A stretch of 64,000 nt of DNA from Campylobacter concisus (lineage in GTDB: Bacteria; Campylobacterota; Campylobacteria; Campylobacterales; Campylobacteraceae), in the NCBI RefSeq assembly GCF_002165775.1, contig NZ_NDYP01000003.1, positions 186,001-250,000 on the forward strand, read 5' to 3'. The number at the start of each line of letters is the position of its first letter. Within the stretch, counting starts at the first letter, position 1. The notes beneath the pieces are model-generated. The model did not search any database and was not told the DNA's origin. It saw only the letters and a program-made list of their open reading frames with translations. Shown piece by piece: positions 9,245 through 19,171 of the stretch. Made by a program: the position numbers and the translations under genes.

Positions 9245-10282
9245 ATGCAGATAAATTTAAATCTCAGAGAAAAGGCGTCAGTCTATAAAATTTATATAAA
9301 TGAGCTTGAAAAGCTTGAGCTAAAAGGCAAGGTTGGCATCGTTACAAACGCTAAAGTAGCGGGGCTTCATCTTGAAAAGCTACTTAGTGTTTTAAAATGC
9401 GATGAGAAATTTATCATAAGTGTACCTGACGGCGAAGAGTATAAAAATTTAAAGACGTTAGAGCAAATTTTAGAGCAGCTTTTTGTGAGTAAATTTGATC
9501 GCTCATCTACGCTAATCGCCTTTGGCGGTGGCGTCATAAGTGATATGACTGGCTTTGCGGCGAGCATCTATGAAAGGGGGATAAATTTCATAAATATCCC
9601 AACCACACTTCTAGCGCAAGTTGATGCAAGTGTGGGCGGAAAAACGGGTGTGAATAACAAATTTGGCAAAAATTTAATAGGCTCATTTTGTCAGCCAAAG
9701 GCGGTTTTTTGTGAGATAAATTTCTTAAAGACATTGCCAAAGAGAGAATTTGCAGCTGGTGTGGCTGAGGCTTTAAAAATGGCGATAACTTTTGACAAAG
9801 AGATGTTTGATTGGCTAAAGAGTGTAAAATTAGATGATGAAAATTTAGCCAAGCTAGTTGAGAAGTCGATAATTTTAAAAGCAAAAGTGGTTGAACAAGA
9901 TGAGAAGGAAAAGGGGCTAAGAGCCATCCTAAACTACGGCCACACCTTTGCTCACGTTATAGAAAATGAGACAAATTATAAAGAATTTTTACACGGCGAA
10001 GCAGTAGCAATAGGTATGAATATGGCAAATCGCTTAAGCGTAAAACTAGGGCTCATGAGCGAGGCAGAAGCAGAGGATATCAAACAGGTTTTAGTGAAAT
10101 TTGGCCTTCCAGTAAACTACAAAATAGAAAATGAATATGCATTTTACGAGGCATTTTTTATGGATAAAAAGACAAAAGATGATAAGATAAATTTTATCAT
10201 TGCAGATAAAATCGGCAGTGCGATCATAAAAAATGACGTCAAAAAAGAAGACGTTTTAAAAATTTTAAGAGAATTTAAATGA
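9245..10282 (+). CDS. aroB: 3-dehydroquinate synthase
   Basis: Converts DAHP to 3-dehydroquinate, the second step of the shikimate pathway. Hallmark segments are [22 protein letters not shown] (NAD binding, about 95-115), [20 protein letters not shown] (about 120-139) and the zinc-ligand regions [13 protein letters not shown] and HGEAVAIGM. The length of 345 is normal. It starts 3 bases after the preceding stop and its own stop overlaps the mscS ATG by four bases. Confidence 0.97.
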   Translation: MQINLNLREKASVYKIYINELEKLELKGKVGIVTNAKVAGLHLEKLLSVLKCDEKFIISVPDGEEYKNLKTLEQILEQLFVSKFDRSSTLIAFGGGVISDMTGFAASIYERGINFINIPTTLLAQVDASVGGKTGVNNKFGKNLIGSFCQPKAVFCEINFLKTLPKREFAAGVAEALKMAITFDKEMFDWLKSVKLDDENLAKLVEKSIILKAKVVEQDEKEKGLRAILNYGHTFAHVIENETNYKEFLHGEAVAIGMNMANRLSVKLGLMSEAEAEDIKQVLVKFGLPVNYKIENEYAFYEAFFMDKKTKDDKINFIIADKIGSAIIKNDVKKEDVLKILREFK

Positions 10283-11868
10283 AAAAGATCCTAGTTTTAA
10301 TACTTTTTTGCTTTGCCCTTTACGCTGAGGAGAACATTACTCTTGAGCAAAATGGCTCACAAAATTTACAAAATAATGAGCTTGTAAAAGATATTTCAAA
10401 TCTAGATAACTCCTTAAAAAACAATATCTGGATCACAAGATATGCTAACTATAACACTTATCAAAGGCTTATTGATGAGCTTGAAAAAAATGAAAATGAA
10501 CTAAAGAAACTGGACAAAAGCTCAAGAAGAGGCAGCGATATCATAAAAAGAATCCAAACTCTAAAAGAGCAGATAAATTTACTAAAAGAGTATGAAAAAA
10601 CGCCATTTTCAAATATGCTAGCAGCTCCTGAAATGGATACTCCACCAAGGATAACAAGTCCCGTTGCACTTATATCTGGCTTTTCGTATATCAAGAAGAT
10701 AAAGAGCGATAAGATCGAGTATCAAAGGCATATAAAAGAGCTTGATACGCTTTTGGAAAAGCTTGAAACAAAAGAAAATTTGCTAAATAGACTAAATTTG
10801 ATAGAAGAAAATGAGCAAAATAGAGAAAGCCTAAACTTAGTAAAACAAGAAATAGGCGACTTTAAAGCGGCAAAACAGATCGCTGATACAACTTATAATG
10901 TCTATGAAAAAAGAGCTGATGAGGCTATAAATTTAACAACCTCTGATATAAAAGCTCAGTTTTTAAGTATGGGCTATACAGCTATCATCATTCTTTTGAC
11001 GATCGGGCTAACATTTATCGCTAAATTTATCGTTAAAAGAACAATTACCGATAATGAGAGATTTTACACGGTCAATAAATTTTTAAACGTTTTAAATATC
11101 ACCGTTATCATCATAATCTTACTCTTTTCGTATATCGAAAATGTCACATATCTAGTAACCGTGCTAGGTTTTGCTTCAGCTGGTATTGCCATTGCGATGA
11201 AAGATATGTTTATGAGTATGCTTGGCTGGATGGTGATCATGTTTGGCGGCTCTATACATGTGGGTGACAGGATAAGGGTGCTTCATGATGGTAGTGAATT
11301 TGTAGGCGATGTGATCGATATCTCTTTGCTTAGGCTGACCGTTTTTGAGGATGTTAGCTACTCGACTTATAAGACAAACCGCCGTGCAGGTAGAATTATC
11401 TTTGTGCCAAATAACTATATCTTTACCGATCTCATTGCAAACTATGCTCATTATGGTATGAAGACTGTTTGGGATGGTATAGATATCGTTATAAGCTTTG
11501 ATAGCAATCATAAAAAAGCTGTGTATCTAGCAAGAAATGTCGTTAAAAAATACTCAAAAGGCTACACTGATATCGCAAAACGTCAAATGAATAAACTAAG
11601 AAGTCAATACAGCATCAAAAATCCAAACGTCGAGCCAAGGATTTATACATTTTTTGAGCCTTATGGTATAAATGTCTCATGCTGGTATATGGCAAATTCT
11701 TATGCGACTTTGGCTCTTAGAAGTACTATTAGTGCAGAGATAATAGAAGCATTTTTAGCTCAAGATGATATAAAGATCGCTTATCCAACACAAACTATGT
11801 TTATAGGCAAAAAAGAAAATCCAAGCGATCACACCGCTCACAGCGAGCAAGAGAGCGAAAATTCTTAA
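10279..11868 (+). CDS. MscS-family mechanosensitive ion channel
   Basis: Large MscS-type channel, 529 residues. A cleavable signal peptide ([17 protein letters not shown]) leads into a ~200-residue periplasmic helical region rich in Glu/Lys coiled coil. Three membrane helices at about 230-315 include the pore-lining [16 protein letters not shown]. The MscS beta domain ([19 protein letters not shown], residues ~315-335) and a C-terminal cytoplasmic alpha/beta domain follow. It likely releases solutes on hypo-osmotic shock. The ATG overlaps the aroB stop and the stop overlaps mtaB by one base. Confidence 0.9.
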   Translation: MKKILVLILFCFALYAEENITLEQNGSQNLQNNELVKDISNLDNSLKNNIWITRYANYNTYQRLIDELEKNENELKKLDKSSRRGSDIIKRIQTLKEQINLLKEYEKTPFSNMLAAPEMDTPPRITSPVALISGFSYIKKIKSDKIEYQRHIKELDTLLEKLETKENLLNRLNLIEENEQNRESLNLVKQEIGDFKAAKQIADTTYNVYEKRADEAINLTTSDIKAQFLSMGYTAIIILLTIGLTFIAKFIVKRTITDNERFYTVNKFLNVLNITVIIIILLFSYIENVTYLVTVLGFASAGIAIAMKDMFMSMLGWMVIMFGGSIHVGDRIRVLHDGSEFVGDVIDISLLRLTVFEDVSYSTYKTNRRAGRIIFVPNNYIFTDLIANYAHYGMKTVWDGIDIVISFDSNHKKAVYLARNVVKKYSKGYTDIAKRQMNKLRSQYSIKNPNVEPRIYTFFEPYGINVSCWYMANSYATLALRSTISAEIIEAFLAQDDIKIAYPTQTMFIGKKENPSDHTAHSEQESENS

Positions 11869-13106
11869 TGCAAAAGATATTTTTTAAAACATTTGGGTGT
11901 CGCACAAATATCTATGATACCGAGCTTTTAAAAAGCTACATCAAGGACTACGAGATCACAAACGACGAAGAGAGTGCTGATATTGTGGTCATAAACTCGT
12001 GCACTGTTACAAATTCTGCTGATAGTGGTGTCAGAAACTACATAAACGGCATAAAAAGGCGTGGGGCGAAGGTGGTGCTGACTGGATGTGGTGCGGTTAG
12101 CAAGGGTAAGGAGCTATTTAATAGCGGTATATTTGGCGTGCTTGGAGCTAGTAAAAAGAGTGATCTAAATGAGCTTTTAAAGCAAGAAAAGCCATTTTTT
12201 GAGCTTGGAAATTTAAACTCAGTCGATAAAAATATAGTTACAAATTACGAAAATCACACAAAGGCTTTTATAAAAATTCAGGAAGGTTGCAACTTTAACT
12301 GCAGCTACTGCATCATCCCTTCAGTGCGTGGCAAGGCTAGAAGCATGGATGAGGCTATGATTTTAAAAGAAGCTAGAATTTTAGCTCAAAACGGATATAA
12401 TGAGTTTGTTCTAACTGGTACGAATATAGGCAGTTACGGCAAAGATACAAATAGCTCTCTTGGTAAGCTTTTAGCAAACTTGGGTAAAATTTCTGGCATA
12501 AGGCGCATTAGACTTGGAAGCATTGAGCCAAGCCAGATAGATGAGAGCTTTAGAGAAATTTTAAAAGAAGAGTGGCTGGAGCGTCATTTGCACATCGCAC
12601 TTCAGCACACGAGTCAGGCTATGCTAAAGATCATGCGAAGACGAAATAACGCATTTAGTGATTTGGAACTTTTTAATGAGCTTAGCTCACTTGGCTTTGC
12701 CCTTGGCACGGACTACATCGTGGGTCATCCTGGTGAGAGTGAGGAGATATGGACAGAGGCTGTGGAAAATTTTAAGAAATTTCCTATCACACATCTGCAC
12801 GCTTTTGTCTATTCGCCAAGGCGTGATACGCACTCAGCTATACTAAAAAGCGATGTTAGCGGTGATGTGGCAAAAAGTAGGCTAAAAATTTTACAAGGCA
12901 TTGCTTTGCAAAATAATGAAAATTTTAGAAAAAAGCATAACGGAGCTTTAAAAATTTTAGTCGAGCAAAAAAATGGTGAGTTTTACGAGGGCTTTGATCA
13001 GTTTTACAACAAAGCTAAAATTTTAAGCCAAAAAGACATAACAAAAGAGTGGGTGGAGGTAAGCGAATATGAAGTTAAGCCAGATGCCAATTATACAAAA
13101 ATTTAA
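11868..13106 (+). CDS. mtaB: tRNA (N6-threonylcarbamoyladenosine(37)-C2)-methylthiotransferase MtaB
   Basis: Radical-SAM enzyme that converts t6A37 to ms2t6A37 in tRNA. It has the N-terminal UPF0004 domain with three Cys (FFKTFGCRTN, INSCTVT, LTGCGAV) for the auxiliary cluster, and the radical-SAM motif CNFNCSYCIIP at about residues 140-150. The GCRTN form and overall length (412) fit MtaB rather than MiaB. Its last 38 bases overlap the start of the FtsH-like gene. The same aroB-mscS-methylthiotransferase-ftsH-like order occurs, as I recall, in Helicobacter. Confidence 0.92.
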   Translation: MQKIFFKTFGCRTNIYDTELLKSYIKDYEITNDEESADIVVINSCTVTNSADSGVRNYINGIKRRGAKVVLTGCGAVSKGKELFNSGIFGVLGASKKSDLNELLKQEKPFFELGNLNSVDKNIVTNYENHTKAFIKIQEGCNFNCSYCIIPSVRGKARSMDEAMILKEARILAQNGYNEFVLTGTNIGSYGKDTNSSLGKLLANLGKISGIRRIRLGSIEPSQIDESFREILKEEWLERHLHIALQHTSQAMLKIMRRRNNAFSDLELFNELSSLGFALGTDYIVGHPGESEEIWTEAVENFKKFPITHLHAFVYSPRRDTHSAILKSDVSGDVAKSRLKILQGIALQNNENFRKKHNGALKILVEQKNGEFYEGFDQFYNKAKILSQKDITKEWVEVSEYEVKPDANYTKI

Positions 13107-14745
13107 ATTTAATAAGAAAAATATCCTAATAATCGCAGCTATCGCATTAATCAGCGTGCTGTTATTTGCCGTTAGTAAAGAACCACGAAATATCACATAT
13201 TCGCAATATATGCAGCTAATGGATGGAAATTTTATAGACCGCGCTGTAATCGATGACGATGAAGTCGTGCTTTATGCACAAAACAATCGTTTTTCTATTA
13301 TAAAAGATGGCATCGATCTAAAAGAGCTTATTAAAAAAGTGCCTGTTGAAAAGACTAAGCAATACATCACTCCTGGCATGATCTGGGGATTTGTCATCTT
13401 TGTCTGCTTTGTGCTTTGGTACGCTTATATCTTTAGAAGTATCAGAAAAAAAGAGGAGAGCTTGCTTAGCAAAAAAGATGGCGCATTTGAGATAGAAAGC
13501 GTGCTAAATCAAAACACTATGCCAGTTATCTCAAATGTGAGATTTAGCGATGTGGCAGGCATTAGTGAGGTTAAAAGCGAGCTTAGCGAGATAGTTGATT
13601 TTCTAAAAAATCCACAAAAATATAGAAATTTTGGTATCAAAATGCCAAAAGGCGTGCTAATGATCGGCCCTCCAGGCGTTGGTAAGACGCTTGTGGCAAA
13701 GGCAGTTGCTGGTGAGGCAAATGTGCCATTTTTTTACCAAAATGGTGCTAGTTTTGTGCAAATTTATGTTGGCATGGGTGCAAAAAGAGTAAGAGAGCTT
13801 TTTAGCAAAGCTAAGTCTTATGCTCCGTCTATTATCTTTATCGATGAGATAGATGCTGTTGGAAAGAGCAGGGGTGGTACTAGAAACGACGAGCGAGAAG
13901 CCACTCTAAATCAGCTACTAACCGAGATGGATGGCTTTGAGGACAACTCTGGCGTCATCGTAATAGCTGCTACAAATAGGATCGAAATGATCGACGAGGC
14001 ACTACTTAGATCGGGTCGTTTTGATAGGAGAATTTTTCTTTCGATGCCTGATTTTAACGATAGAGTGGCTATTTTAAATACTTATTTAAAAGATAAAAAA
14101 TGTGACGTTTCAGCTGAAGATATTGCTAGAATGAGCGTTGGCTTTTCAGGTGCAGCACTTAGCACACTTGTAAATGAAGCTGCGATAAATGCTCTAAGAA
14201 ATAATGAGAGCGTACTAAAAATAAGAGACTTTGAAGCTGTTTTAAATAAGGTCTTGCTCGGCAAGAAAAAGGTTTTAAGCTACAGCGAGAGCGAGAAAAA
14301 AATCCAAGCCGTCTATCAAGGTGCAAAGGCACTTAGTGCTTACTGGTTTGATGTGAAATTTGAAAAAATTTCACTCATTGAAGACCGCTTTATGGCAACC
14401 GAGCAAGAGATAGAGTCAAAGTCGCAGATGATATCTCGCATTAAAGTATTAATCTCTGGCATGTGTAAGCTTGAAATAGACGAAAATGATATTTTTTCAA
14501 ACTCGAGCAATGATCTAAATTTAGCCAAAGAGATCGCATCAAAGATGGTTTATGAGTACGGTATGGGTAGCTCTTTTGTGCCAAATCCAAACGACGTCGA
14601 AGAGATCTTAAAACAGGCAAAAGAAGAGATTATGTCCTTTTTGAAAGGCACAAACGAGCAGATCGCAAAGATCAGCTCATATCTGCTGGCCTACGAGAGC
14701 GTAGATAAAGAAACACTGGCAAAAATTTTAAACGAAAACTATTAA
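13069..14745 (+). CDS. FtsH-like AAA ATPase lacking the metalloprotease motif
   Basis: Membrane AAA protein of 558 residues with FtsH architecture. TM1 covers about 17-35 and TM2 about 103-122, with a short periplasmic part between them. The AAA module has Walker [10 protein letters not shown], pore loop [13 protein letters not shown] (aromatic Tyr kept), Walker [12 protein letters not shown] and the second region of homology ending RSGRFDRRI. The C-terminal domain aligns with the FtsH peptidase, including [15 protein letters not shown]...EYGMG, but the zinc motif HEAGH is replaced by QGAKA (residues 417-421). Both His ligands and the catalytic Glu are gone, so it should be protease-dead and may act as an unfoldase or adaptor. 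ATG 13069 has a good ggagg; ATG 13084 is an alternative. Confidence 0.9.
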   Translation: MKLSQMPIIQKFKFNKKNILIIAAIALISVLLFAVSKEPRNITYSQYMQLMDGNFIDRAVIDDDEVVLYAQNNRFSIIKDGIDLKELIKKVPVEKTKQYITPGMIWGFVIFVCFVLWYAYIFRSIRKKEESLLSKKDGAFEIESVLNQNTMPVISNVRFSDVAGISEVKSELSEIVDFLKNPQKYRNFGIKMPKGVLMIGPPGVGKTLVAKAVAGEANVPFFYQNGASFVQIYVGMGAKRVRELFSKAKSYAPSIIFIDEIDAVGKSRGGTRNDEREATLNQLLTEMDGFEDNSGVIVIAATNRIEMIDEALLRSGRFDRRIFLSMPDFNDRVAILNTYLKDKKCDVSAEDIARMSVGFSGAALSTLVNEAAINALRNNESVLKIRDFEAVLNKVLLGKKKVLSYSESEKKIQAVYQGAKALSAYWFDVKFEKISLIEDRFMATEQEIESKSQMISRIKVLISGMCKLEIDENDIFSNSSNDLNLAKEIASKMVYEYGMGSSFVPNPNDVEEILKQAKEEIMSFLKGTNEQIAKISSYLLAYESVDKETLAKILNENY

Positions 14746-14755
14746 AGGAGAAAAA

Positions 14756-15295
14756 GTGAAAGCAAAAATAGGCATACTAACACTCTCAGACCGCGCAAGC
14801 GAGGGCACATACGAAGACAAGTCGGGTCCTGCGATCAAAGAGGTGCTTGATAGCTGGATCGTGAGCGAGAGAGAGTACTTTTACGAGGTGATCCCAGATG
14901 AGTTTGAGTTGATAAAAGAGAGGCTCGTGCACATGGTAGACGTGCTTGGTTGCGACCTTGTACTAACGACTGGCGGCACTGGGCCAGCAGTGAGAGACGT
15001 TACGCCAGAGGCTACTGAGGCAGTTTGCGAGAAGATGATGCCAGGCTTTGGCGAGCTAATGAGAGCTGCAAGCTTGCAATACGTCCCAACAGCGATCCTA
15101 TCGCGCCAAACAGCAGGTATTAGAGGCCATGCGCTCATTATAAATTTACCAGGACAGCCAAAAGCGATAAAAGAGTGCTTGGAGCCGGTATTTCCAGCGG
15201 TGCCATACTGCATTGACTTGATTGAGGGAGCATTTATTGAGACTGATGAAAATGTGATGGAAGTCTTTCGTCCAAAACAAAAGAAAATTTCTTAA
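14756..15295 (+). CDS. mogA: Molybdopterin adenylyltransferase MogA
   Basis: Adenylates molybdopterin before MoeA inserts molybdate. The 179-residue product has the MogA/MoaB fold motifs IGILTLSDRASEGTYEDKSG (residues 4-23), LVLTTGGTGPAVRDVTPEAT (about 64-83) and the late LPGQPKAIKECL. The start is GTG at 14756 behind a strong aaaggag (14745-14750). It is the last gene before a terminator. The partner enzyme MoeA is encoded on the other strand at 26-27 kb. Confidence 0.95.
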   Translation: MKAKIGILTLSDRASEGTYEDKSGPAIKEVLDSWIVSEREYFYEVIPDEFELIKERLVHMVDVLGCDLVLTTGGTGPAVRDVTPEATEAVCEKMMPGFGELMRAASLQYVPTAILSRQTAGIRGHALIINLPGQPKAIKECLEPVFPAVPYCIDLIEGAFIETDENVMEVFRPKQKKIS

Positions 15296-15309
15296 ATCAG
15301 TTTAATTTT

Positions 15310-15347
15310 AAAGCCACTGCTTTTATGAATAGGCAGTGGCTTTTATT
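15310..15347 (+). terminator. Intrinsic terminator after mogA
   Basis: Stem aaagccactgc/gcagtggcttt (15310-15320 with 15333-15343), 12-base loop, followed by T-rich sequence. It closes the TrkA-aroB-mscS-mtaB-ftsH-like-mogA operon. The remaining ~230 bases to the tenI stop at 15580 are AT-rich and show no gene or further element that I can support. Confidence 0.85.
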
Positions 15348-15579
15348 AAAATTTAGTTTTTTATGTGGTAGTTGATTTTAAGCTAGAGATTGGGCTTTAT
15401 GTAGGTTATATCTCTGATGTTTAGCTGTGTTTGTTGTTTACTTCTTGATGCTTTTATGCTCTTACTATATGTGTTGCCAGACCTTAGCGCTACTTATACT
15501 CGATATAAATTGGTTATATCACTAGAAAAATTAGTAAAATTTTATGTATTATTTTATATAAAAATTTAAGCACTATAAG

Positions 15580-16203
15580 CTAAATTTGCTCGTTTTTACT
15601 CTCTGCTATCTTTTTTATAAGCTGCTCTATATCGCCGTTCATTACTAGGCTCATAAAACAAACGCCACTTGCTCCAGCTTTTATAGTCTCTTTGTAGTTT
15701 TTACTATTTAGTCCGCCAAGTGCGTAAATTTCTTTATCAAGACTTTTTAGCTCGTTTATAAAATTTACCCCTTTTGGTTCTAAGCCTTCCTTGCAAGAGG
15801 TGATAAATATATGAGAAGCTACGAGCACGTCAGCGATAGAGGCTGAAATTTTAGCCTGCTCTAGGTCGTGAGCTGGGGCGTAAATTTTTGCTGTTTTTCT
15901 AAATTCATCTAAAAAAACGCTGTGATTTTTAAAAAAATCAAGCTGCGCCGAAGTGAGCCAAAAGTCACTTTTTAGCTTGCAAGCTATGTCAAAAAACTGA
16001 TTAATGATAAATTTCTTGCGGTGGTTTTCACAAATTTGAGCCACAACCCTGGCAAGATCGTAAAAATCAGCTTCACCAAGCCCCTTTGCACGAAGTAAAA
16101 TTTCATCCACGCCAGCCTTGCAAAGTAGCTGTATCCTCTTTAAAAAGTCATCGCCCTCATAGCTTTCAAAATTAGCCACGCAGAGAATTTTAAACATAGA
16201 CAT
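15580..16203 (-). CDS. tenI: TenI-like thiazole tautomerase (ThiE/TenI superfamily)
   Basis: TIM-barrel protein of 207 residues at the end of the thiazole gene cluster. It matches TenI better than ThiE: the segment SHIFITSCKEGLEPKGVNF resembles the TenI GHVFETDCKKGLEGRGV region, with the His kept, while the ThiE GVHLGQED substrate motif is absent. TenI isomerises the thiazole made by ThiG to the aromatic carboxylate form before coupling. The phosphate-binding ALGGLNSKNYKETIKAGASG is present. It overlaps the thiH 3' end by 14 bases; ATG 16197 is an alternative start. A divergent ThiE cannot be excluded. Confidence 0.75.
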   Translation of the reverse strand: MSMFKILCVANFESYEGDDFLKRIQLLCKAGVDEILLRAKGLGEADFYDLARVVAQICENHRKKFIINQFFDIACKLKSDFWLTSAQLDFFKNHSVFLDEFRKTAKIYAPAHDLEQAKISASIADVLVASHIFITSCKEGLEPKGVNFINELKSLDKEIYALGGLNSKNYKETIKAGASGVCFMSLVMNGDIEQLIKKIAESKNEQI

Positions 16204-17344
16204 ACTCGCTCATCAAAGGCTCTAAACCGTTTGCTTTTATCATAGCTTTGATCTCGTCCACGCTTCTGTCGTCGCTTATCTCAAACTGCTCGTCGCCCTT
16301 TTTCTCTTCGCCGTGAGCGCCAATGCTTACTTTTACGCCAGCGCTTATCTTATTTGCGGCGATCTTTATGGCGTTGTCGCGAAATTTCGCCTTTTCTCTA
16401 GTTGAGATAGTTATGATGGCTGTTGGCATGAAAATTCTATAAGCGCAGATCACTTGCAAAAGCTCGCACTCGCCCACGTCACGTGGATTGATGCGGTCGT
16501 TGTTTATGATAGGGCGAAGCCTTGGGCATGAAAATGCGATCTCAGCGTGCGGATACTTTTTTTGAATGAGGCTTGCATGAAGTGCGGTCGCAAAGGCGTC
16601 AAGCCTAAAGTCATCTATGCCAAGAAGTGCTGCAAAACCGACCCCTCTCATACCTCCAAGAAGCGCTCGCTCTTGCGCATTTATGCGGTATGGGAAAATT
16701 CTTTTATTGCCGCCAAGGTGGATTTTCTCGTATTTTGTGGGATTATAGGTCTCTTGAAAGACGGTCACGTAGTCCACACCGCTTTTATGAAGCAGAGCGT
16801 AGCCGTCTGAATTTAGCGGGTAAATTTCAACCCCAACGACTTTAAAAAATTTCTTTGCCAAAGCGCAGGCATTTGCGATATAAGCGACACTTGAGTTGGT
16901 CTCGCTCTCGCCAGTTAGTATTAAAATTTCCTCTAAGCCGCTTTTTGAAATTTCTTTTAGCTCCCTTGTGATCTCTTCATCACTTAGTTTTGCCCTTTTT
17001 ATTTTATTGTTGGCGTTAAATCCGCAGTAAACGCAGAGATTGTCGCAGTAGTTTGCTATGTAAAGTGGGGTAAAAAGTGTGATATTTGAGCCAAAATTTG
17101 CTCTTGTTTTTGCCTGAGCGAGCTGGGCGATCGGCTCTAAAAATGGCGCTGCAGCAGGCGAGAGTAGGGCTTTTAGGTTTTCAAGCGAGCAGTGTTTTGC
17201 ATTAAGAGCTGCTTTTACGTCAGCTTCGCTGTAAATTTCTGGTTTGTAGCAAGCTCGCTCTTTTAAAATCTTATCCATAATGTCGCTACCAACGTCCTGC
17301 ATGTGTGGCAGCAGTTTCATGTGATCGGTTCTAGTAAATTTCAT
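16190..17344 (-). CDS. thiH: 2-iminoacetate synthase ThiH
   Basis: Radical-SAM tyrosine lyase that makes dehydroglycine for thiazole formation. The cluster motif CDNLCVYCGF (CX3CX2C) lies about 85 residues in, followed by KIKRAKLSDEEI and LILTGES. I start it at ATG 17344, which overlaps the thiG stop (TGATG). The open frame continues 64 codons upstream, but that stretch lies antiparallel-free inside thiG in another frame and has no ThiH character. Length from this start is 384 residues, normal for the family. Its product works with ThiG, ThiS and ThiF encoded just upstream. Confidence 0.93.
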   Translation of the reverse strand: MKFTRTDHMKLLPHMQDVGSDIMDKILKERACYKPEIYSEADVKAALNAKHCSLENLKALLSPAAAPFLEPIAQLAQAKTRANFGSNITLFTPLYIANYCDNLCVYCGFNANNKIKRAKLSDEEITRELKEISKSGLEEILILTGESETNSSVAYIANACALAKKFFKVVGVEIYPLNSDGYALLHKSGVDYVTVFQETYNPTKYEKIHLGGNKRIFPYRINAQERALLGGMRGVGFAALLGIDDFRLDAFATALHASLIQKKYPHAEIAFSCPRLRPIINNDRINPRDVGECELLQVICAYRIFMPTAIITISTREKAKFRDNAIKIAANKISAGVKVSIGAHGEEKKGDEQFEISDDRSVDEIKAMIKANGLEPLMSEYVYV

Positions 17345-18108
17345 CAGTCTAAAAATCCAGTGAGCGGCGATGAGGCGTTTGCGCTTTTGCTCTTTGCACC
17401 AAGGCCTGCTAGATAGGCGTTGCGACCAGCGATGATCGCCTCTTTGAAGGCTCTTGCCATGAGCGGGATATTTTTTGATGAGGCGATGGCAGTGTTTGCC
17501 ATGATCGCAGCCGCTCCCATCTCCATAGCTTCGCACGCTTGCGAAGGCCTGCCAATGCCTGCATCTACGATGATCTGCGTATCAAGCTCGTTTATCAAAA
17601 TCTCAATGATATCTTTAAAAACTAGCCCTTGGTTTGAGCCGATGGGCGCAGCTAAAGGCATTATGCAGCTTGCTCCTGCACTCAGCATCGCTCTTGCGGC
17701 ATTTAGATCAGGAAACATATAAGGCATCGGCACAAAGCCGTCATTTGCCAAAGCTTCGCATGCTTTTATCGTCTCAGCGTTGTCTGGAAAGAGAAATTTA
17801 GAGTCAGTGATGATCTCAATCTTCACAAGTTCACCACATCCAAGCTCCCGTGCTAGCTGGGCGATGCGAACGGCCTCTTTGGCGTTTCTAGCGCCACTTG
17901 TGTTTGGTAAAAGCGTGACGCCCTTTGGGATAAAGTCAAGTATATTTCGCTCTTTACTCTCGTTTATGCGTCTAAGAGCAAGGGTTAAAATTTCTGCCCC
18001 AGCCTCGTTTACAGCGGAGTCTATAAGCTCGTGCGAGTACTTGCCAGAGCCAAGGATAAAGCGGCTTTTAAACTCCTTGCCGCCAAGGATCAAACTATCA
18101 TTTTGCAC
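17344..18108 (-). CDS. thiG: Thiazole synthase ThiG
   Basis: Condenses DXP, dehydroglycine and the sulfur carried on ThiS thiocarboxylate into the thiazole phosphate. The 254-residue TIM barrel begins [21 protein letters not shown] and has the active-site segment LTLALRR near residue 41, the [15 protein letters not shown] loop and the late phosphate-binding [19 protein letters not shown]. The stop overlaps the thiH ATG by one base and its start lies one base after the thiF stop. Confidence 0.96.
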   Translation of the reverse strand: MQNDSLILGGKEFKSRFILGSGKYSHELIDSAVNEAGAEILTLALRRINESKERNILDFIPKGVTLLPNTSGARNAKEAVRIAQLARELGCGELVKIEIITDSKFLFPDNAETIKACEALANDGFVPMPYMFPDLNAARAMLSAGASCIMPLAAPIGSNQGLVFKDIIEILINELDTQIIVDAGIGRPSQACEAMEMGAAAIMANTAIASSKNIPLMARAFKEAIIAGRNAYLAGLGAKSKSANASSPLTGFLD

Positions 18109-18960
18109 TTACGCCTCCAAGCCCATAAGTAGTCTAATGGCTAAATTTGCTTGGTGGTTTGCGCAGATTGCAACGCGTGGTGCCATGAGCCCTTGACCGA
18201 TCTTCGCCTCATTTGTGAGGTCACCGCACAGATAGACATTTTTGGCAAATTTTATGGTTTTTATGAGATTTGAGCTAAAGTGTCCAGCCATGCCAGAAGC
18301 GCCGATGATTTTTTTATCTTTTAGGCTAGCTCCTGCTTCGTTTAGTATCATCGCCTTGCCAGCGACGTTATCAAAGGCTTCGCACAAAATTTTACACTCG
18401 CCAAAGATGTTTGCCACGTTTTTTTCATCCAAAAATATATCGTGAGTCTCGACCTCGACAAAGGGATTTACGTCATTTATCAGCTCTTTTAGCGCTTGCG
18501 TCTTTTGCATGCCGATGTGGCGGACGAAATACTGCTGGCGGTTTAGATTGCTTGGCTCAACGACGTCAAAGTCGGCAAGCACTAGCTTTTTTACGCCAAC
18601 TCTAGCTAGGCTTAGCGCGATATTTGAGCCAAGGCCGCCAAGTCCAGCCACGCCGATCACCGCTTTACTTAGGGCTAAATTTAGCTCAGGGCTGTTTCGT
18701 GAGGCGATCATCGAGCGTAAAATTTCACGCTCAGGCATCACGCCACGCCTTATAAAGACAACATTTGAGCCATCTTTTAGCTCGCTATCTTCTTTTATAG
18801 CAAAGCCATCAACGATAAAAATGTCTGGCTTTGTCGCGTTAAATTTCTCTAAAAATTTATAAATTTCACTCTCTTTATCGCCAAGCGCAAGCTCTTTTAG
18901 CTCGCCAAGGCTTTTTGCTGGCACTTTAAATTTTGTGCCATTTAAAACTACCTCTATCAT
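18109..18960 (-). CDS. thiF: ThiS adenylyltransferase ThiF with N-terminal ubiquitin-like extension
   Basis: E1-like enzyme that adenylates the ThiS C-terminus for sulfur transfer. The catalytic part (from about residue 75) has GVAGLGGLGSNIALSLARVG, the ADFDVVEPSNLNRQQ motif and a late ICANHQAN helix. The first ~70 residues (MIEVVLNGTKFKVPAKSLGE to NVVFIRRGVM) look like a ThiS/MoaD-type beta-grasp domain without a GG tail. I start at ATG 18960 behind gaggag; the frame extends to a TTG at 18981 inside thiS. No clear zinc CxxC pairs are seen. Confidence 0.9.
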   Translation of the reverse strand: MIEVVLNGTKFKVPAKSLGELKELALGDKESEIYKFLEKFNATKPDIFIVDGFAIKEDSELKDGSNVVFIRRGVMPEREILRSMIASRNSPELNLALSKAVIGVAGLGGLGSNIALSLARVGVKKLVLADFDVVEPSNLNRQQYFVRHIGMQKTQALKELINDVNPFVEVETHDIFLDEKNVANIFGECKILCEAFDNVAGKAMILNEAGASLKDKKIIGASGMAGHFSSNLIKTIKFAKNVYLCGDLTNEAKIGQGLMAPRVAICANHQANLAIRLLMGLEA

Positions 18961-18967
18961 TTTCTCC

Positions 18968-19171
18968 TCATCCACCGCCAACTAAAGTGACGATCTCATA
19001 AGCTTTGCCCTCGCTCATGAAGCGCTCACGCCAAAGCTTTTTTGGCAAAATTTCTCCGTCTCGCTCAAGGGCTATAAATTTAAGCTCATAGCCATTTTGA
19101 GCTAAAAAATCATAAACATTTATATCGTTTTCAAGCTCGAAGTTTTTGCCATTTACTCTAAATTTGATCAT
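18968..19171 (-). CDS. thiS: Sulfur carrier protein ThiS
   Basis: Ubiquitin-like sulfur carrier, 67 residues, ending in the functional VGGG. The beta-grasp pattern is visible (IKFRVNGKNFELENDINVYDFL near the start split as IKFRVNG and NVYDFLAQNG). ThiF activates its C-terminal Gly and ThiG uses the thiocarboxylate. The start overlaps the aspC stop by one base, so the thiazole genes are translationally linked to the aminotransferase gene upstream. Confidence 0.92.
   Translation of the reverse strand: MIKFRVNGKNFELENDINVYDFLAQNGYELKFIALERDGEILPKKLWRERFMSEGKAYEIVTLVGGG

Noticed and set aside
17345..17536. Upstream extension of the thiH frame by 64 codons
   Set aside because: It lies inside thiG in another frame and has no ThiH-like residues. 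ATG 17344 overlaps the thiG stop and gives the family's normal N-terminus.
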